This document shows, one piece after another, positions 10,881 through 20,375 of a DNA stretch of 64,000 nucleotides. A program made the translations under genes and the position numbers. The notes beneath the pieces were generated by a model that was not told where the DNA came from, ran no database searches, and saw nothing but the letters and a program-made list of their open reading frames with translations. Every line of letters starts with the position of its first letter. The first letter of the stretch is position 1. The DNA lies in assembly GCA_958450325.1 (NCBI GenBank), contig OY288248.1:46204005-46268004 (forward strand), given 5' to 3'. This stretch comes from Agrostemma githago. Its lineage: Eukaryota; Streptophyta; Magnoliopsida; Caryophyllales; Caryophyllaceae.

Positions 10881-10926
10881 CAGGGGTAGTAACATTGTAG
10901 CTGGTCTAGGTTGGTAGGATTGATAA
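10881..10926 (-). pseudogene. TatB pol C-terminal end fragment
   Basis: The minus strand encodes INPTNLDQLQCYYP followed by a stop, matching VNPTNLDQLKRYYP at the end of the plus-strand TatB pol (57675-57720). The fragment is cut at 10927 by an S-family LTR. It shows that the mobile-domain pseudogene to its left belongs to the same element. Confidence 0.8.
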
Positions 10927-11245
10927 TGTAATCCCCTAGAAATTCTAACGCAATATAATGGCGGAAACACTGTAGAGTTGGGATTAAAACGCGTTGACAA
11001 ACTATATCTTATAAAAGAAATGGTATGTCAATACAAAGGCCACTTCTTACAAAAAGGTTAAAAAGAAAATTCTCCAAACGAGTTTATACAAATCCATATA
11101 TTACATGAATGAAGAAAAAGTAGGATCCACCTACTTGCTAGCTCACACCCAAAACCCAGCAACAAATACCTGTCATATTATAAACATAACAACCACATCA
11201 GTGGGGAGTAACTCGAACGTTCTCCTAGCCATATTATATCATATG
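10927..11245. repeat. S-family LTR, terminal fragment
   Basis: It begins TGTAATCCCCTAGAAATTC and aligns with the first ~330 bp of the complete LTR at 59938. Shared text includes GGCGGAAACACTGTAGAG, the GCTAGCTCACACCC-like block and CAGTGGGGAG. It interrupts the TatB pol end and is itself cut by copia sequence at about 11245. Confidence 0.8.
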
Positions 11246-11765
11246 GAAAATAATATTGTTCCAAACTAGCAATCTTGACACACCTCAACAAAATTGTTGA
11301 GTCGAGCGAAAACATCGTCAGATTCTTGAAAAACAAGGGCATTAAGATTTGAAAGAGGGCTACCGACACAATTTTGGGATGAATATGTTACGACAGCTAC
11401 ATATTTAATAAATCAAACATCCACACCTTTATTAGATAGAAAAACACCCTATGAGATTTTACATCAAAAACCACCCAAATTAGATAACTTGTGTGTTTTG
11501 GGATGCTTATGCTATGCCCACAACAAGGGAAAATCGAGAGAATATTTAGGGAACGAGGGACGAGATGTATTTTCATTGGGTACCCTCTTAATAAGAAAGG
11601 GTGGAAGGTGTACGATTTAAAAGAAAAATGAGTCTTCGTGCCACGAGATGTACAATTTTATGAGCACACCTTTCCTTTCTTGATTTCAAACGAAGAAACA
11701 CAACATGGGAACGTCCATGACCAGGTTTATCCCTTGTTTATGACGATCTTTTAGGTGTACCCGAT
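11246..11765 (+). pseudogene. Copia integrase, C-terminal half
   Basis: Translation across breaks gives DTPQQN, then RKHRQIL, ALRFERGLPTQFWDEY, TATYLINQTSTPLLD, KTPYEILHQKPP and LCVLGCLCYAH, the conserved copia integrase core end and GKGY-like region. Stops and at least one frameshift (near 11340) break it. Integrase would insert the cDNA; this copy cannot. Confidence 0.85.
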
Positions 11766-11768
11766 GTT

Positions 11769-12302
11769 GTGAGGGGGAGTGCATTGACTAAATCAGAACA
11801 TCAGGAAACTGAAGTCAATAGTCGAACGACAGAACTCAATAGTCGATCGACTGAAGTCAATAGTTTACCGACTGAAGCCAATGGTCGTACGACTGAACTC
11901 AATGGTCGACCGACTAAACTCAATATTCGATGGACTGAAGCCAATGATCAGACGACTAAACTCAATAGTCGAACGACTGAAGTCCCTGTAGAGACAGAAG
12001 CTAACTCGACCGAGAATGGTCTGGCGACTGTGGCACATAGAGACGCAACAACTGAGGAAAAGACAGTCGATACCCATATCGGTACAGAAGTGGACACAGC
12101 AGAGGTGAATGAGACTAGAATGAGACGTGGTGCGAGAAGTAAGTCTGAATCGTCTTGGAAGAAAGATTATTATTGCAAGTCGACACAAATAATATACCCA
12201 CAAGATAATGCTCACCAAGTTCAATCTAATTTCTCACGGTCAAGTACTCGTTATTCTTTAAATAATTATGTTATCACCGATTGTTTTTCATCCTCTCACT
12301 GA
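11769..12302 (+). pseudogene. Copia Pol linker ORF with heptapeptide repeats
   Basis: The open frame of 177 residues lies between integrase and RT. Its first third consists of degenerate seven-residue repeats (pattern S-R-T-T-E-L-N) encoded by the 21-bp minisatellite. The rest is hydrophilic and has no domain I recognise. Variable, low-complexity linkers are normal here in copia Pol. The frame ends at a TGA just before RT sequence begins, so it is probably a piece of the former polyprotein. Confidence 0.6.
11820..11978 (+). repeat. 21-bp minisatellite with 12-bp TCGA-centred palindrome
   Basis: Eight consecutive units start at 11820, 11841, 11862, 11883, 11904, 11925, 11946 and 11967, exactly 21 bp apart. 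Each is a 12-bp element of the form AGTCGATCGACT (perfect in the unit at 11841, degenerate in others) followed by a 9-bp spacer close to GAAGTCAAT or GAACTCAAT. The period is seven codons, so the coding frame is kept. Confidence 0.9.
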
Positions 12303-12303
12303 G

Positions 12304-13376
12304 CCTTTATGGCTACCATCGACAAAGACCATGAACCAAGCTACTATCATGAGGCCGCAAAGAATAGAAAGTGGTAAGAAGCAATGCGAAAGGAGATTGA
12401 TGCATTAGAGAAGAATGCAACGTGGAAAATTATGACCATACCTAAAGGCAAGAAACTCATTAGATGCAAATGGGTATACAAAATCAAGTACAAAGCCAAT
12501 GGGACGGTGGAACTCTATAATCCAAGGCTTGTAGCGCAAGGCTTCACTCAAGTGAAAGGGATAGACTATCATGAAACCTATGCACCCATCGCGAAGATGA
12601 TGAGTGTAAGACGCATGTTACCCGTGGCAGTACAGAAGGGATGGTTCATCGAGCAATTGGATGTGAACAATGACTTCTTGCATTGAGATCTTGATGAGGA
12701 AGTATATATGAAGATACAACAAGGTTTTGACAATGGACGAAATGGTAAGGTATGTAAGTTACTTAAATCCATTTATGGTTTAAAGCAAGCTTCCCAGAAT
12801 TAGTTTTCAAAATTGACCCAATCAATGAAGAAATATGGGTTTGTACAATCTTTGGCCGACTATTCACTCTTCACGTTGAACCGTGATTTAGTATTTATTG
12901 GAGTATTGGATTATGTTGATGACATGATTATAGTAAGCAATGACCGTGAAGCTTGTGTGAATTTCAAGAGTTTCTTAGATAAAAAATTTGGAATCAAGGA
13001 TTTAGGAAAAAATAAGTATTTCCCATGAATAGAAGTGGCACATAATGCAAATGAGTTATTTCTGAACCAAAGGAAATATGCAATGGGGATTATCGAAGAA
13101 ACAACAATGAAAGGAGCAAAATTGGCTTACACTCCAATTCAACCCGAGCACAAGTTAGCTTTGTCAAGCAGCTATGTGCTCAAAGATGTCATGAAATACT
13201 GAAGACTAATAGGGAGACTCCTATATTTAACTATCATGAGACCAAATTTAATTTATGCGGTACACATATTATCACAATTCGTGAACGAGCCGATGAAGGA
13301 GAACTGGGAGGCAGCTTTGAGAGTGGTACATTATCTCAAACAAATCCAAGCAAAGAGATAACCTTTAAAAACATGG
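12304..13376 (+). pseudogene. Copia reverse transcriptase (RVT_2)
   Basis: The translation starts at the W-EAMRKEIDALEKN segment and continues with CKWVYKIKYKANGTVE, RLVAQGFTQVKGIDYHETYAP, EQLDVNNDFLH, KSIYGLKQAS and YVDDMIIVS, the RT catalytic YVDD box. It ends with the SYVLKD, LIGRLLYLT and LSQFVNEP segments. Stops occur at 12376 (TAA after KW), 12684, 12800, 13026, 13199 and 13360. The motif order and spacing are complete, so only point decay separates it from an intact domain. Confidence 0.9.
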
Positions 13377-13380
13377 TGAT

Positions 13381-13840
13381 TTGGGATTACGATGATACTG
13401 TGATTTGGATCATGCACGGTGTCCGTTGACTGGAAGGTCGTTAAGTGGTTATTTTGTTTCAATAGGCAAATCGCCTATATCATGGAGAGTGAAGAAACAA
13501 GTAACAGGGATGTCAAAATCGTCAGCAGAAGTAGAATACAGAGCTATGGGAGTTGCTACTAGCGATTTAATATGGTTAAAGGTGTTTCTCGCCTCATTGA
13601 GAATCTTTCATAAAGAACCAATGCACTTGTATTGTGATAATCAGGCAGCTATTCATATAGCAAGGAATCCCGTTTTCCACAACAGAACAAAAAAATATCG
13701 AGATTGACTACCATTTTGTGCGACAACATTTAATTAAAAAGACAATTAGCTTGTCTCATATTCGGAGTAAGGAGCAGATAGAAGACTTGTTCACTAAGGC
13801 ATTAGGAGGTGAACTGTCCAATCGTTTGTAATTCAAGTCG
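13381..13840 (+). pseudogene. Copia RNase H
   Basis: The text RSLSGYFVSIGKSPISWRVKK, SSAEVEYRAMGVATSDLIWL, LYCDNQAAIHIARNPVFHNR and (after a frameshift near 13702) IEIDYHFVRQHL covers the copia RNase H domain, including the catalytic SSAEAEYRA-type Glu and CDNQAA Asp positions. The normal DWAGD start is partly lost, with DHARCP seen instead. Confidence 0.85.
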
Positions 13841-13861
13841 GGACTCGGATTACAAAGCGCA

Positions 13862-14110
13862 CCAACTTGAGGGGAGTGAAAGAATATCGAAGAATATTCT
13901 TATATAGCTGCTTGTATTGTGGAGATATGATTGAAGATATTATTATGTATACTTAGAATAGAAGATAAAATTATGTATTGCATTCATTAGAAGATATTGC
14001 AAGGTTGTATCCTGAGTACATATTGAGGTGTATTGTGATTGAGATTAATAAGAAAAAGTTAAGAATTTTCTCCCTTAGCGAGTCTCTTATTGAGTCTTTC
14101 GTTCTAGCTT
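13862..14110 (+). repeat. Copia polypurine tract and 3' LTR (end uncertain)
   Basis: A purine run at about 13866-13876 (TTGAGGGGAG) is followed by TGAAAGAATATCG, fitting a polypurine tract and LTR start. A TATATAG-like sequence follows at about 13902. The LTR 3' end could not be fixed because no second copy is present; 14110 is an estimate. Confidence 0.5.
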
Positions 14111-14869
14111 AATCTAGCTTTAATTGGGTTGTATTTGAAGATTGGGTTCTCTATTGCTTTATTTTCAATCTTAATTTCTCCTTTCTAGAATTAATTGGTA
14201 CAATTCTCTTCTTCTTTATCTTAATCTAGTTTCAAGTAGTTTTAGTTCTTGCTAATGTTTAATTTCTATAGTTATTTCATTATGAATGCTTTTGTTTTGT
14301 TGATTACAATTGTTCTTTGTATATGTGTGAGTAGTCTTCTTCTAGGGTTAGGAGGTGGATTTGGTGCAAATAGGGGTAATTAGGGAGAAGTAGATGGTGT
14401 TGGATGTTGTTTATGTTGCTTCTTCATATCATGCACTTATCATACTTGTTGAAATGCTTGCTAGACTTGTAGATGCAAATGCTTGTGTTCCCTTGTATGG
14501 TTTTGCATCTAGTTGGGTTGGGTCTCTTCGTGAGCGCGAGACCTCTAGGCTGTTTAAGTTGCAAAAGCCCGGACTTAGCCTAGATAACTAGACGATGCCA
14601 ACATCCTTGCGTCCCTAATTTGATCACCTAGGCACCCTTGAACTCGACCTAATCTTAGTCTCTTATTTATTGATTAATCATTGTTTTTGCCATCGTCATT
14701 TTTTGTTCGTTTCCTTAGTTATATCATACTTTAGTTATCTCTCATTCTAAATCAATTTTTAATTGTTTGTTGGTTGAACTTAGTTTATTACTTAGCGAAC
14801 TCTGGTTTAGATAATTATTTGTCCTGGTGGAATTAATCCTGCTTGCACTTGCTACCTTAGCATAGGTTT
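14111..14869. other. Unassigned sequence between copia and Ty3 relics
   Basis: T-rich sequence with one 65-codon frame (14394-14591) that shows no domain. Nothing matches other parts of the window. It could be the rest of the copia LTR plus 5' sequence of the following Ty3 relic, but I cannot show that. Confidence 0.35.
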
Positions 14870-16061
14870 AGTAGAATACCTAGGTCACTTCAAATCAGGC
14901 ATGGGGGTGGAGACTGATCCAAGGAAAATTCAAGCAGTAGCCAACTGGCCCATCCCTCAATTTGTTAAGCACTTGAGGAGTTTGTTATGTCTCGCTGGAT
15001 GTCACACAATAAATTGTGCGAGCCTATGTAGTAATAAATAGGCCATTGACAGCTTTCTTGAAAAAGGAGGAATTCCACTGGAGTCCTGAGGCCCAGTTTG
15101 CTTTTGAGGCTTTAAAAGTGGCTCTTACACATCTTCTGTTGTTTTAGCCGTCCCCAATTTTACATTATAGTTTGTAGTTGAGATTGACGCATCGGCAATT
15201 AGTATAAGGGTTGTGCTGATGCAAGAAGGGCACCACTAAGCCTTTATTAATAGAGCATTGGGTCCCAAATTGCAAAATCTCTCTGTTTTTGAGAAGCAAT
15301 TACTGGCTATTGTATGTCTTTCCATTCAAAAGTGGGAACACTGGAACAATATCTCTCTGGGCAATATTTCCTCATCAAAATAGATTAGTGGATCCTCAGA
15401 TGGCTTTTGGAACAGAAAATTTCTACACCCTTCCAACAGTTCTGGTTGTCAAAGCTTATGGGGTTCAACTATGAGATACAATATAGAAGTAGGAAGGAGA
15501 ATATGGTGGCTGATGCGCTATCCAGAGTGCAAGGGTTAGAGATTCTTGCCACGACAATATCTATTATTTTTTTTTATCTCCATTAACTCATCAAGACCAG
15601 CTATGCCAATGATGCTCATTTATCTGCTGTAATAGCTCGTCTTAATACACAAGAACCTGTTACCCATCATTCACTCCAGGATGAACTATTAAGAAGGAAA
15701 GAGAAGATTGTTGTAGGTCCAACTACAGAACTCAGGTAGAAGATCTTGACATGGCTTCATGCATCTAGAGAAACTGGGAGTTCAAGGAGAGATATTACCT
15801 TAAAAAGGGTACAGACTTTATTTATTCTATTGGAAGGGATTGACCAAAGATGTGGCCAGAACAGTCAGGACTTGTGTGGTCTGTGAAGCAGCCAAATCTG
15901 ACTGTGTAGCCTATTGAGGCCTATTTTAACCCCTCCCAATCGCTGACGAAGTTTGAGTGGATATATCAATGGATTTCACTACAGGACTTCCTAAGTCTAA
16001 TGGTAAAAAGGTGATTTTTGTGGTGATGGACAGGTTTAGTACAGAAGCGCATTTCATGGTG
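14870..16061 (+). pseudogene. Ty3/gypsy pol relic: RT end, RNase H, integrase start
   Basis: Reading through stops gives YLGHFKSGMGVETDPRKIQA and FVKHLRSLLCLAG (RT thumb/connection), VEIDASAISIRVVLMQEG (RNase H start, normally D-S-G-A-VL-Q-G), FEKQLLAIV, YNIEVGRR and MVADALSR-like sequence, then a Zn-finger region near 15770-15900 and ISMDFTTGLPKSNGKK (integrase catalytic core with the first Asp). The pattern resembles chromovirus-type pol. It stops at about 16061, where L1 sequence begins in the same frame. Confidence 0.75.
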
Positions 16062-17048
16062 TTTGGTATTGAAAACTACTGGTGTTCTGAAATTTTACAT
16101 CCCAAAGGAGTCATAAAGCATATAAACAGGATCTGCAAGAATTTTTTCTGGGGGATTAAAGAAGGAGAGAGGAAGCTGGTGTTTAAAAAATGGTCTGAAG
16201 TTTGCTCCACATGGAAGGCCGGTGGGTTCAATATTATAGATTTGGAAGTATGGCATGCAGCTCTTATCTCTAAATGGCTATGGCAGTTTGAAGGCGAAGG
16301 TGAAAGTATTTGGACAAAGTGGTGTGACGCTTATATACTTGATAAGCAAACAGTTTGGTCTATCTCTTCTAAAGAATACTATTCTTCAGGTTTGAAGGGT
16401 ATTTTAAAAGTAAGGGATAAGCTCATTAGTTTCACTGGTTCTATCTTAAATGCTAAACAGATGCTGCAGTCCTGTGGGATTCGGAAGTTTCAGGTATCTA
16501 AATGTTATCAATTGATTAAAGGGTGGCCTCTGAAAGCTTGGGGTAGAGTTTTGGGCACTGACAGAATTATACCTGGCCATAAGGTCTTCCTATCTATGGT
16601 TCTACAAGAGCAGCTTGCAACCCAGGACCAATACTGTAAACGAGGATTTCATATGGTTAGCAGGTGCAATTTGTGCCTGGCTGAGCAGGAATCTCACAAT
16701 CATCTCTTCTTCTCTTGTTCTTTTTCTAAGCACATATGGCGAGAGATAGCAAAATGGATGAAGATGGATATTCAGAGTCATTCCCTGAAGAGTATAATCA
16801 AATGGATGATATCACCTCAAAAGAGAAAGCATTGGAAGATGTCATGGGTACAGACAAGTCTTGCTGCAGTAATTTCAATGATATGGAAAGAAAGGAATAA
16901 GAGAACCTTCACCTCTAAATGGACTAGCATTGAAGCTTTGATTTCTAGAATTAAACTCTATGTGGCAATTCGGTTTTATAACGAATCTAATCCTAGATAT
17001 AATAGGATTAAGGGGAATATTGGGTCTTATAATGCTTTAGCATTCTAG
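15957..17048 (+). CDS. Chimeric open frame: Ty3 integrase core joined to L1 ORF2 C-terminus
   Basis: This uninterrupted 363-codon frame starts in Ty3 integrase (residues 1 to about 35, SMDFTTGLPKSNGKKVIFVV and DRFSTEAHFM) and passes at about 16061 into the L1 ORF2 thumb and zinc-finger region. The L1 part has IENYWCSEIL, ICKNFFWGIKEG and CNLCLAEQESHNHLFFSC, a zf-RVT-like C-x2-C...H...C cluster. The L1 part aligns with the copy at 21952-22937 throughout. The open frame is an accident of a 5'-truncated insertion. It lacks RT catalytic motifs, and no promoter or RNA evidence can be seen, so a functional protein is not claimed. Confidence 0.7.
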   Translation: MDISMDFTTGLPKSNGKKVIFVVMDRFSTEAHFMVFGIENYWCSEILHPKGVIKHINRICKNFFWGIKEGERKLVFKKWSEVCSTWKAGGFNIIDLEVWHAALISKWLWQFEGEGESIWTKWCDAYILDKQTVWSISSKEYYSSGLKGILKVRDKLISFTGSILNAKQMLQSCGIRKFQVSKCYQLIKGWPLKAWGRVLGTDRIIPGHKVFLSMVLQEQLATQDQYCKRGFHMVSRCNLCLAEQESHNHLFFSCSFSKHIWREIAKWMKMDIQSHSLKSIIKWMISPQKRKHWKMSWVQTSLAAVISMIWKERNKRTFTSKWTSIEALISRIKLYVAIRFYNESNPRYNRIKGNIGSYNALAF

Positions 17049-17124
17049 TGTGATAGATCTTTTTTGCATCAAAATTGTAATTTCACTCATGGTATGAATG
17101 AAATGATATCTTTTCCTGCAAAAC
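16062..17124 (+). mobile_element. L1 LINE copy a, 5'-truncated
   Basis: Only the last ~330 codons of ORF2 and the 3' UTR are present. The 3' UTR ends with ATGAAATGATATCTTTTCC-type text and TGCAAAAC before an (AAT)n tail, the same terminal motif as copy c at 22981-23008. The 5' end is inside the Ty3 integrase. Similarity to copy c is high and uninterrupted through the coding part. Confidence 0.9.
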
Positions 17125-17169
<45 letters not shown>

Positions 17170-17173
17170 TAAA

Positions 17174-17204
<31 letters not shown>

Positions 17205-17218
17205 TAAAATTCTCCATT

Positions 17219-17267
<49 letters not shown>

Positions 17268-17269
17268 TA
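17125..17269. repeat. (AAT)n tracts between LINE copies a and b
   Basis: Three (AAT)n runs at about 17125-17166, 17174-17202 and 17221-17269 are separated by short unique bits. The second bit (about 17203-17220, containing AATAAAATTCTCC) resembles the 3' end of the other LINE family at 35529-35541, so a minute truncated copy may lie here. Confidence 0.9.
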
Positions 17270-20200
17270 ATGGATCTCTGGTCTGAATTGGAGTCTCTTA
17301 ATCCTTCTAGTGCTTGGTTGGTGTTGGGGGATTTCAATGTGGTCAGAAGTCCAGATGAGAAGTTTGGGAATAATCCACCTGCCTTACAGAACATGATGGA
17401 ATTTAATAACTGTTTGCAGCATTGTGCCCTTGATGATCTTATAAGTACAGGTCTAGATATGACTTGGACTAATAAACAAGATCCTTCTACTAGAATTTGG
17501 TCTAAATTGGATAGGGTTTTAGCTAATCCCAGCTGGGTTTCAAGCTTCCCTTCCTCTTCTGCTACAGTGGCTGAGTCTGGTATCTCTGATCAGTCTCCAC
17601 TAATTGTTGATGTTTCTTCTGAGAAAATAAACCATAAACGGTTCAGTTTCCTTAACAGTTGGTGTGAGCATCATAATTACTTACCCACTGTTCAGAAAGC
17701 TTGGAACATTGTTGTTTCTGGCTCTCCTATGTATTGTTTTTTCTTCAGGCTTAAAGCAGTTAAGGAAGCTTTAAAGGCTTTCCACAAGCAATACTTCTGT
17801 AATCTTTCTTCCAGAGTTAATGAGGCTAGGGAAGCTCTTATTAGTTGTCAAAACAAACTTCAGAATGATCCTTTCTCTCTTACACTCATGGAGGAGGAAA
17901 ATGCCTTAAATGATACATATTTCAATTTAAAGAGATCCGAGATTAGTATGTTGCAGCAGAGATCCAAAGTAAAACATATTCAACTTGCTGATTGCTCTTC
18001 CAAATATTTTTATGCTAAAATATCTGAGAGAAGAACTCAGCAAATGTTAGGCGCTATTACTGATTCTCAGGGTGCTCTTCAAAAAGGTCCTAAAGCTGTT
18101 GCTAAAGCTTTTCAAGACTACTACTCAAATCTGATTGGGAAAAGTGTTCCTGTTCTGGATTGTTCTATCACTGTAAAGCTTGATTAGGATCAAACTATTG
18201 GCCTAACTGCTTCAATCTCTCCTGAGGAGATTAAGGATGCAGTTTTTCATATGGACATTAATAGTAGTCCTGGTATTGATGGCTTTTCAGCTGGGTTTTT
18301 TAAATCTGCTTGGAGCATAGTTGGAGCAGACTTCTGTAAAGCTGCAATGTGTTTCTTCAAGACTGGTAAAATGTCTAAACAAGCAAATTCTACTTTGATA
18401 TCTCTTATCCCCAAAAAGCCTGGTGCTAGTAGTGTTTTGGACTATAAGCCTATCTCTTGTTGCACTGTGTTCTATAAAGCAATATCTAAAGTCATCTCAA
18501 ACAGACTGAAAAAGGTTTTGCCTGATTTGGTAGGGGAAGAACAAGCAGCCTTTGTCCAGGGTAGAAGCATTTTTGATAATATTTTGCTCTCCCAAGGGCT
18601 TGTTAAGGGGTATTCCAGGAAGTTTCTCACCCCTAGATGTCTTGTTAAAGTAGATATTAGAAAAGCTTTTGACTCCTTACAATGGAGCTTTATTGAAAAG
18701 ATGCTAAATGGGTTTGGATTTCCACCTCTTTTCATCAAGTGGATAATGGGTTGTATCTCTTCTCCTTGGTACTCCTTTAATTTGAATGGTGGAATTGAAG
18801 GGTTCTTCCAAGGGAGAAGTGGAGTGAGTCAAGGGGACCCTTTGTCACCATACATTTTTGTTTTAAGCATGGAAGTTCTTTCTCAGAAGCTCAGGAAGAT
18901 TTGCCTGCAGACTAATGTATCCTTTGATCCCAAATGCACCAAGATTAATCTCACCCATTTGGTGTTTGCTGATGACTTGATGATTTCCTCTAGAGGTGAT
19001 CTTCCTTCTGTTCTAGCTATTTAGAACGTTCTCCATGATTTTGGACTGACTTCTGGCCTATTTGCAAATCCTGACAAGACTTGTATGTACTTTGGAGGAG
19101 TTGCTCTTGAGGTGCAAGCTCTGATCCAGGAGCAAACTAGATTCAGTATTGGTGATTTTCCCTTCAGATATCTTGGTATGCCACTCAGTGATTCAAAGAT
19201 TGCAGTTAAGCTTTTTGATCCATTCATTTTGAAGATCCAAAAGGCTATTAATCACTAGTCTACTGCCTTCTTGTCCTATGCTGGCAAGATACAGCTTTTA
19301 AGCTCTGTGATTTTTGGACTAGAGAATTTCTGGTGCTCTAGTGTTTTGTTCCCACAATCAGCTCTCAAAGTGGTTAATAAACTTTGTAAGGACTTCTTTT
19401 GGGGTACTAAACCTGGCGAGAAAAGACTTGTCTTTAAGAAATGGAAGGACATTTGCCTTCCTTGGAAACAAGGAGGGTTAAATCTTAAAAACCTTGAAAC
19501 TTGGAACCGAGCTCTGTTGGCTAAGAGTGTTTGTCAGCTGTCAGAGGGGATTGGAGGGATTTGGATCAAATGGTGCAATGCTTACATCCTTAGCAGTACA
19601 TCCATTTGGAACTTATCTTTCAAAGACTTTTATCCTTCTGCCATAAAAGATATTATCCATGTGAAGGATTTCTGCATCAAGCATTGTGGTTCAGAGGAGA
19701 AGGCAAGACTCTTCTTGAACTCTTGTAATCAGAATGGCAAGTTTAATGTTTCTGCAGCCTATCTTAATTTTCTTGATAAAATACAGCATTCTAAGGCCAT
19801 CCCTCACTCTTCTTTGATGGCTTCTAGCAGTCGTGTTTTTCTTACACTTGCAGCTCAACAGAAGCTTCCCACTATGGACATGTATGCTCAGAGAGGGATA
19901 TATTTGGCAAACAGGTGTATCCTATGTTTGAATGCCAGTGAAAACCATCATCATTTGTTCTTTAGCTGTCCTATTTCAATGCAGTTTTGGTCACTAGTTA
20001 CTCAGTGGATGGGGATAGTCATTCCTGCAATCAACCTCAGACATATTATTCAATGGAGCAATCATCCTAAGCATAAGAAGCATTGGAAACACCCCTGGTT
20101 CCAGGTCTGTTTAGCTGCTGCTGTTGCTGTTGTGTGTAAAGAGCGTAATAAGAGATTGTTTGTGGAGAAAAGTGGATCAGTTGAAGGAATGTTTGAGCAG

Positions 20201-20281
20201 TTAAAGTTCATTGTTAAAGCCAGATTTTTGTCTAGTAAAGTTAGTCCTAAATTTAGTAGGATTTTAGCGAGTTTGAATTGA
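17270..20281 (+). pseudogene. L1 ORF2: partial endonuclease, RT, zf-RVT
   Basis: One frame with three internal TAG codons (18185, 19022, 19257). Endonuclease: WLVLGDFNVVRS, ISTGLDMTWTNKQDP, SKLDRVLANPSW and SGISDQSPLIVD carry the GDFN, TWTN, LDR and SDH-type boxes (here SDQ, so the catalytic His is lost). RT: SSPGIDGFSAGFFK, CCTVFYKAISKVISNRLK, VDIRKAFDSLQW, SQGDPLSPYIF and FADDLMISSRGD. C-terminus: NRCILCLNASENHHHLFFSC (zf-RVT). ORF2 protein nicks DNA and copies RNA at the nick; this copy is inactive. Confidence 0.93.
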
Positions 20282-20375
20282 TTTCATATAGTGTGTTAGA
20301 ACTTTTTGCACCAAAATGTAATTTCACATCTATGATATGAAATGATAATTTTCTGCAAATAATAATAATAATAAT
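17270..20375 (+). mobile_element. L1 LINE copy b, ORF2 nearly complete from mid-endonuclease
   Basis: The copy starts inside the APE-type endonuclease domain directly after (AAT)n and runs to a 3' UTR with TGATATGAAATGATAATTTTC, TGCAAATAAT and an (AAT)n tail. It is on the same strand as its neighbours. No target duplication is evident, as expected if it was joined to the previous tail. Confidence 0.9.

Larger units (their letters stand above)
5460..10926 (-). mobile_element. TatB-family relic on the minus strand
   Basis: Several blocks match the plus-strand TatB element at 47962-64000 in reverse orientation: the end of pol (10926-10881), the post-pol spacer (10880-10442), the antisense mobile-domain gene (9247-10441), an LTR (8923-6434), a primer site (6430-6413) and the leader (6412 to about 5470). 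Reading the minus strand, internal 3' sequence precedes an LTR that is followed by a primer site. This is not the order of one simple element. It implies either two elements sharing an LTR or a deletion-joined rearrangement. Confidence 0.75.
11246..14110 (+). mobile_element. Ty1/copia element, 5'-deleted and decayed
   Basis: The order on the plus strand is integrase C-terminal half, a repeat-rich linker, copia RT (RVT_2), RNase H, polypurine tract and LTR start. This is the copia order, with integrase before RT. The gag, protease, 5' LTR and N-terminal integrase are missing because the left end is truncated within the integrase. Many frames are closed by TAG or TGA. Confidence 0.85.
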
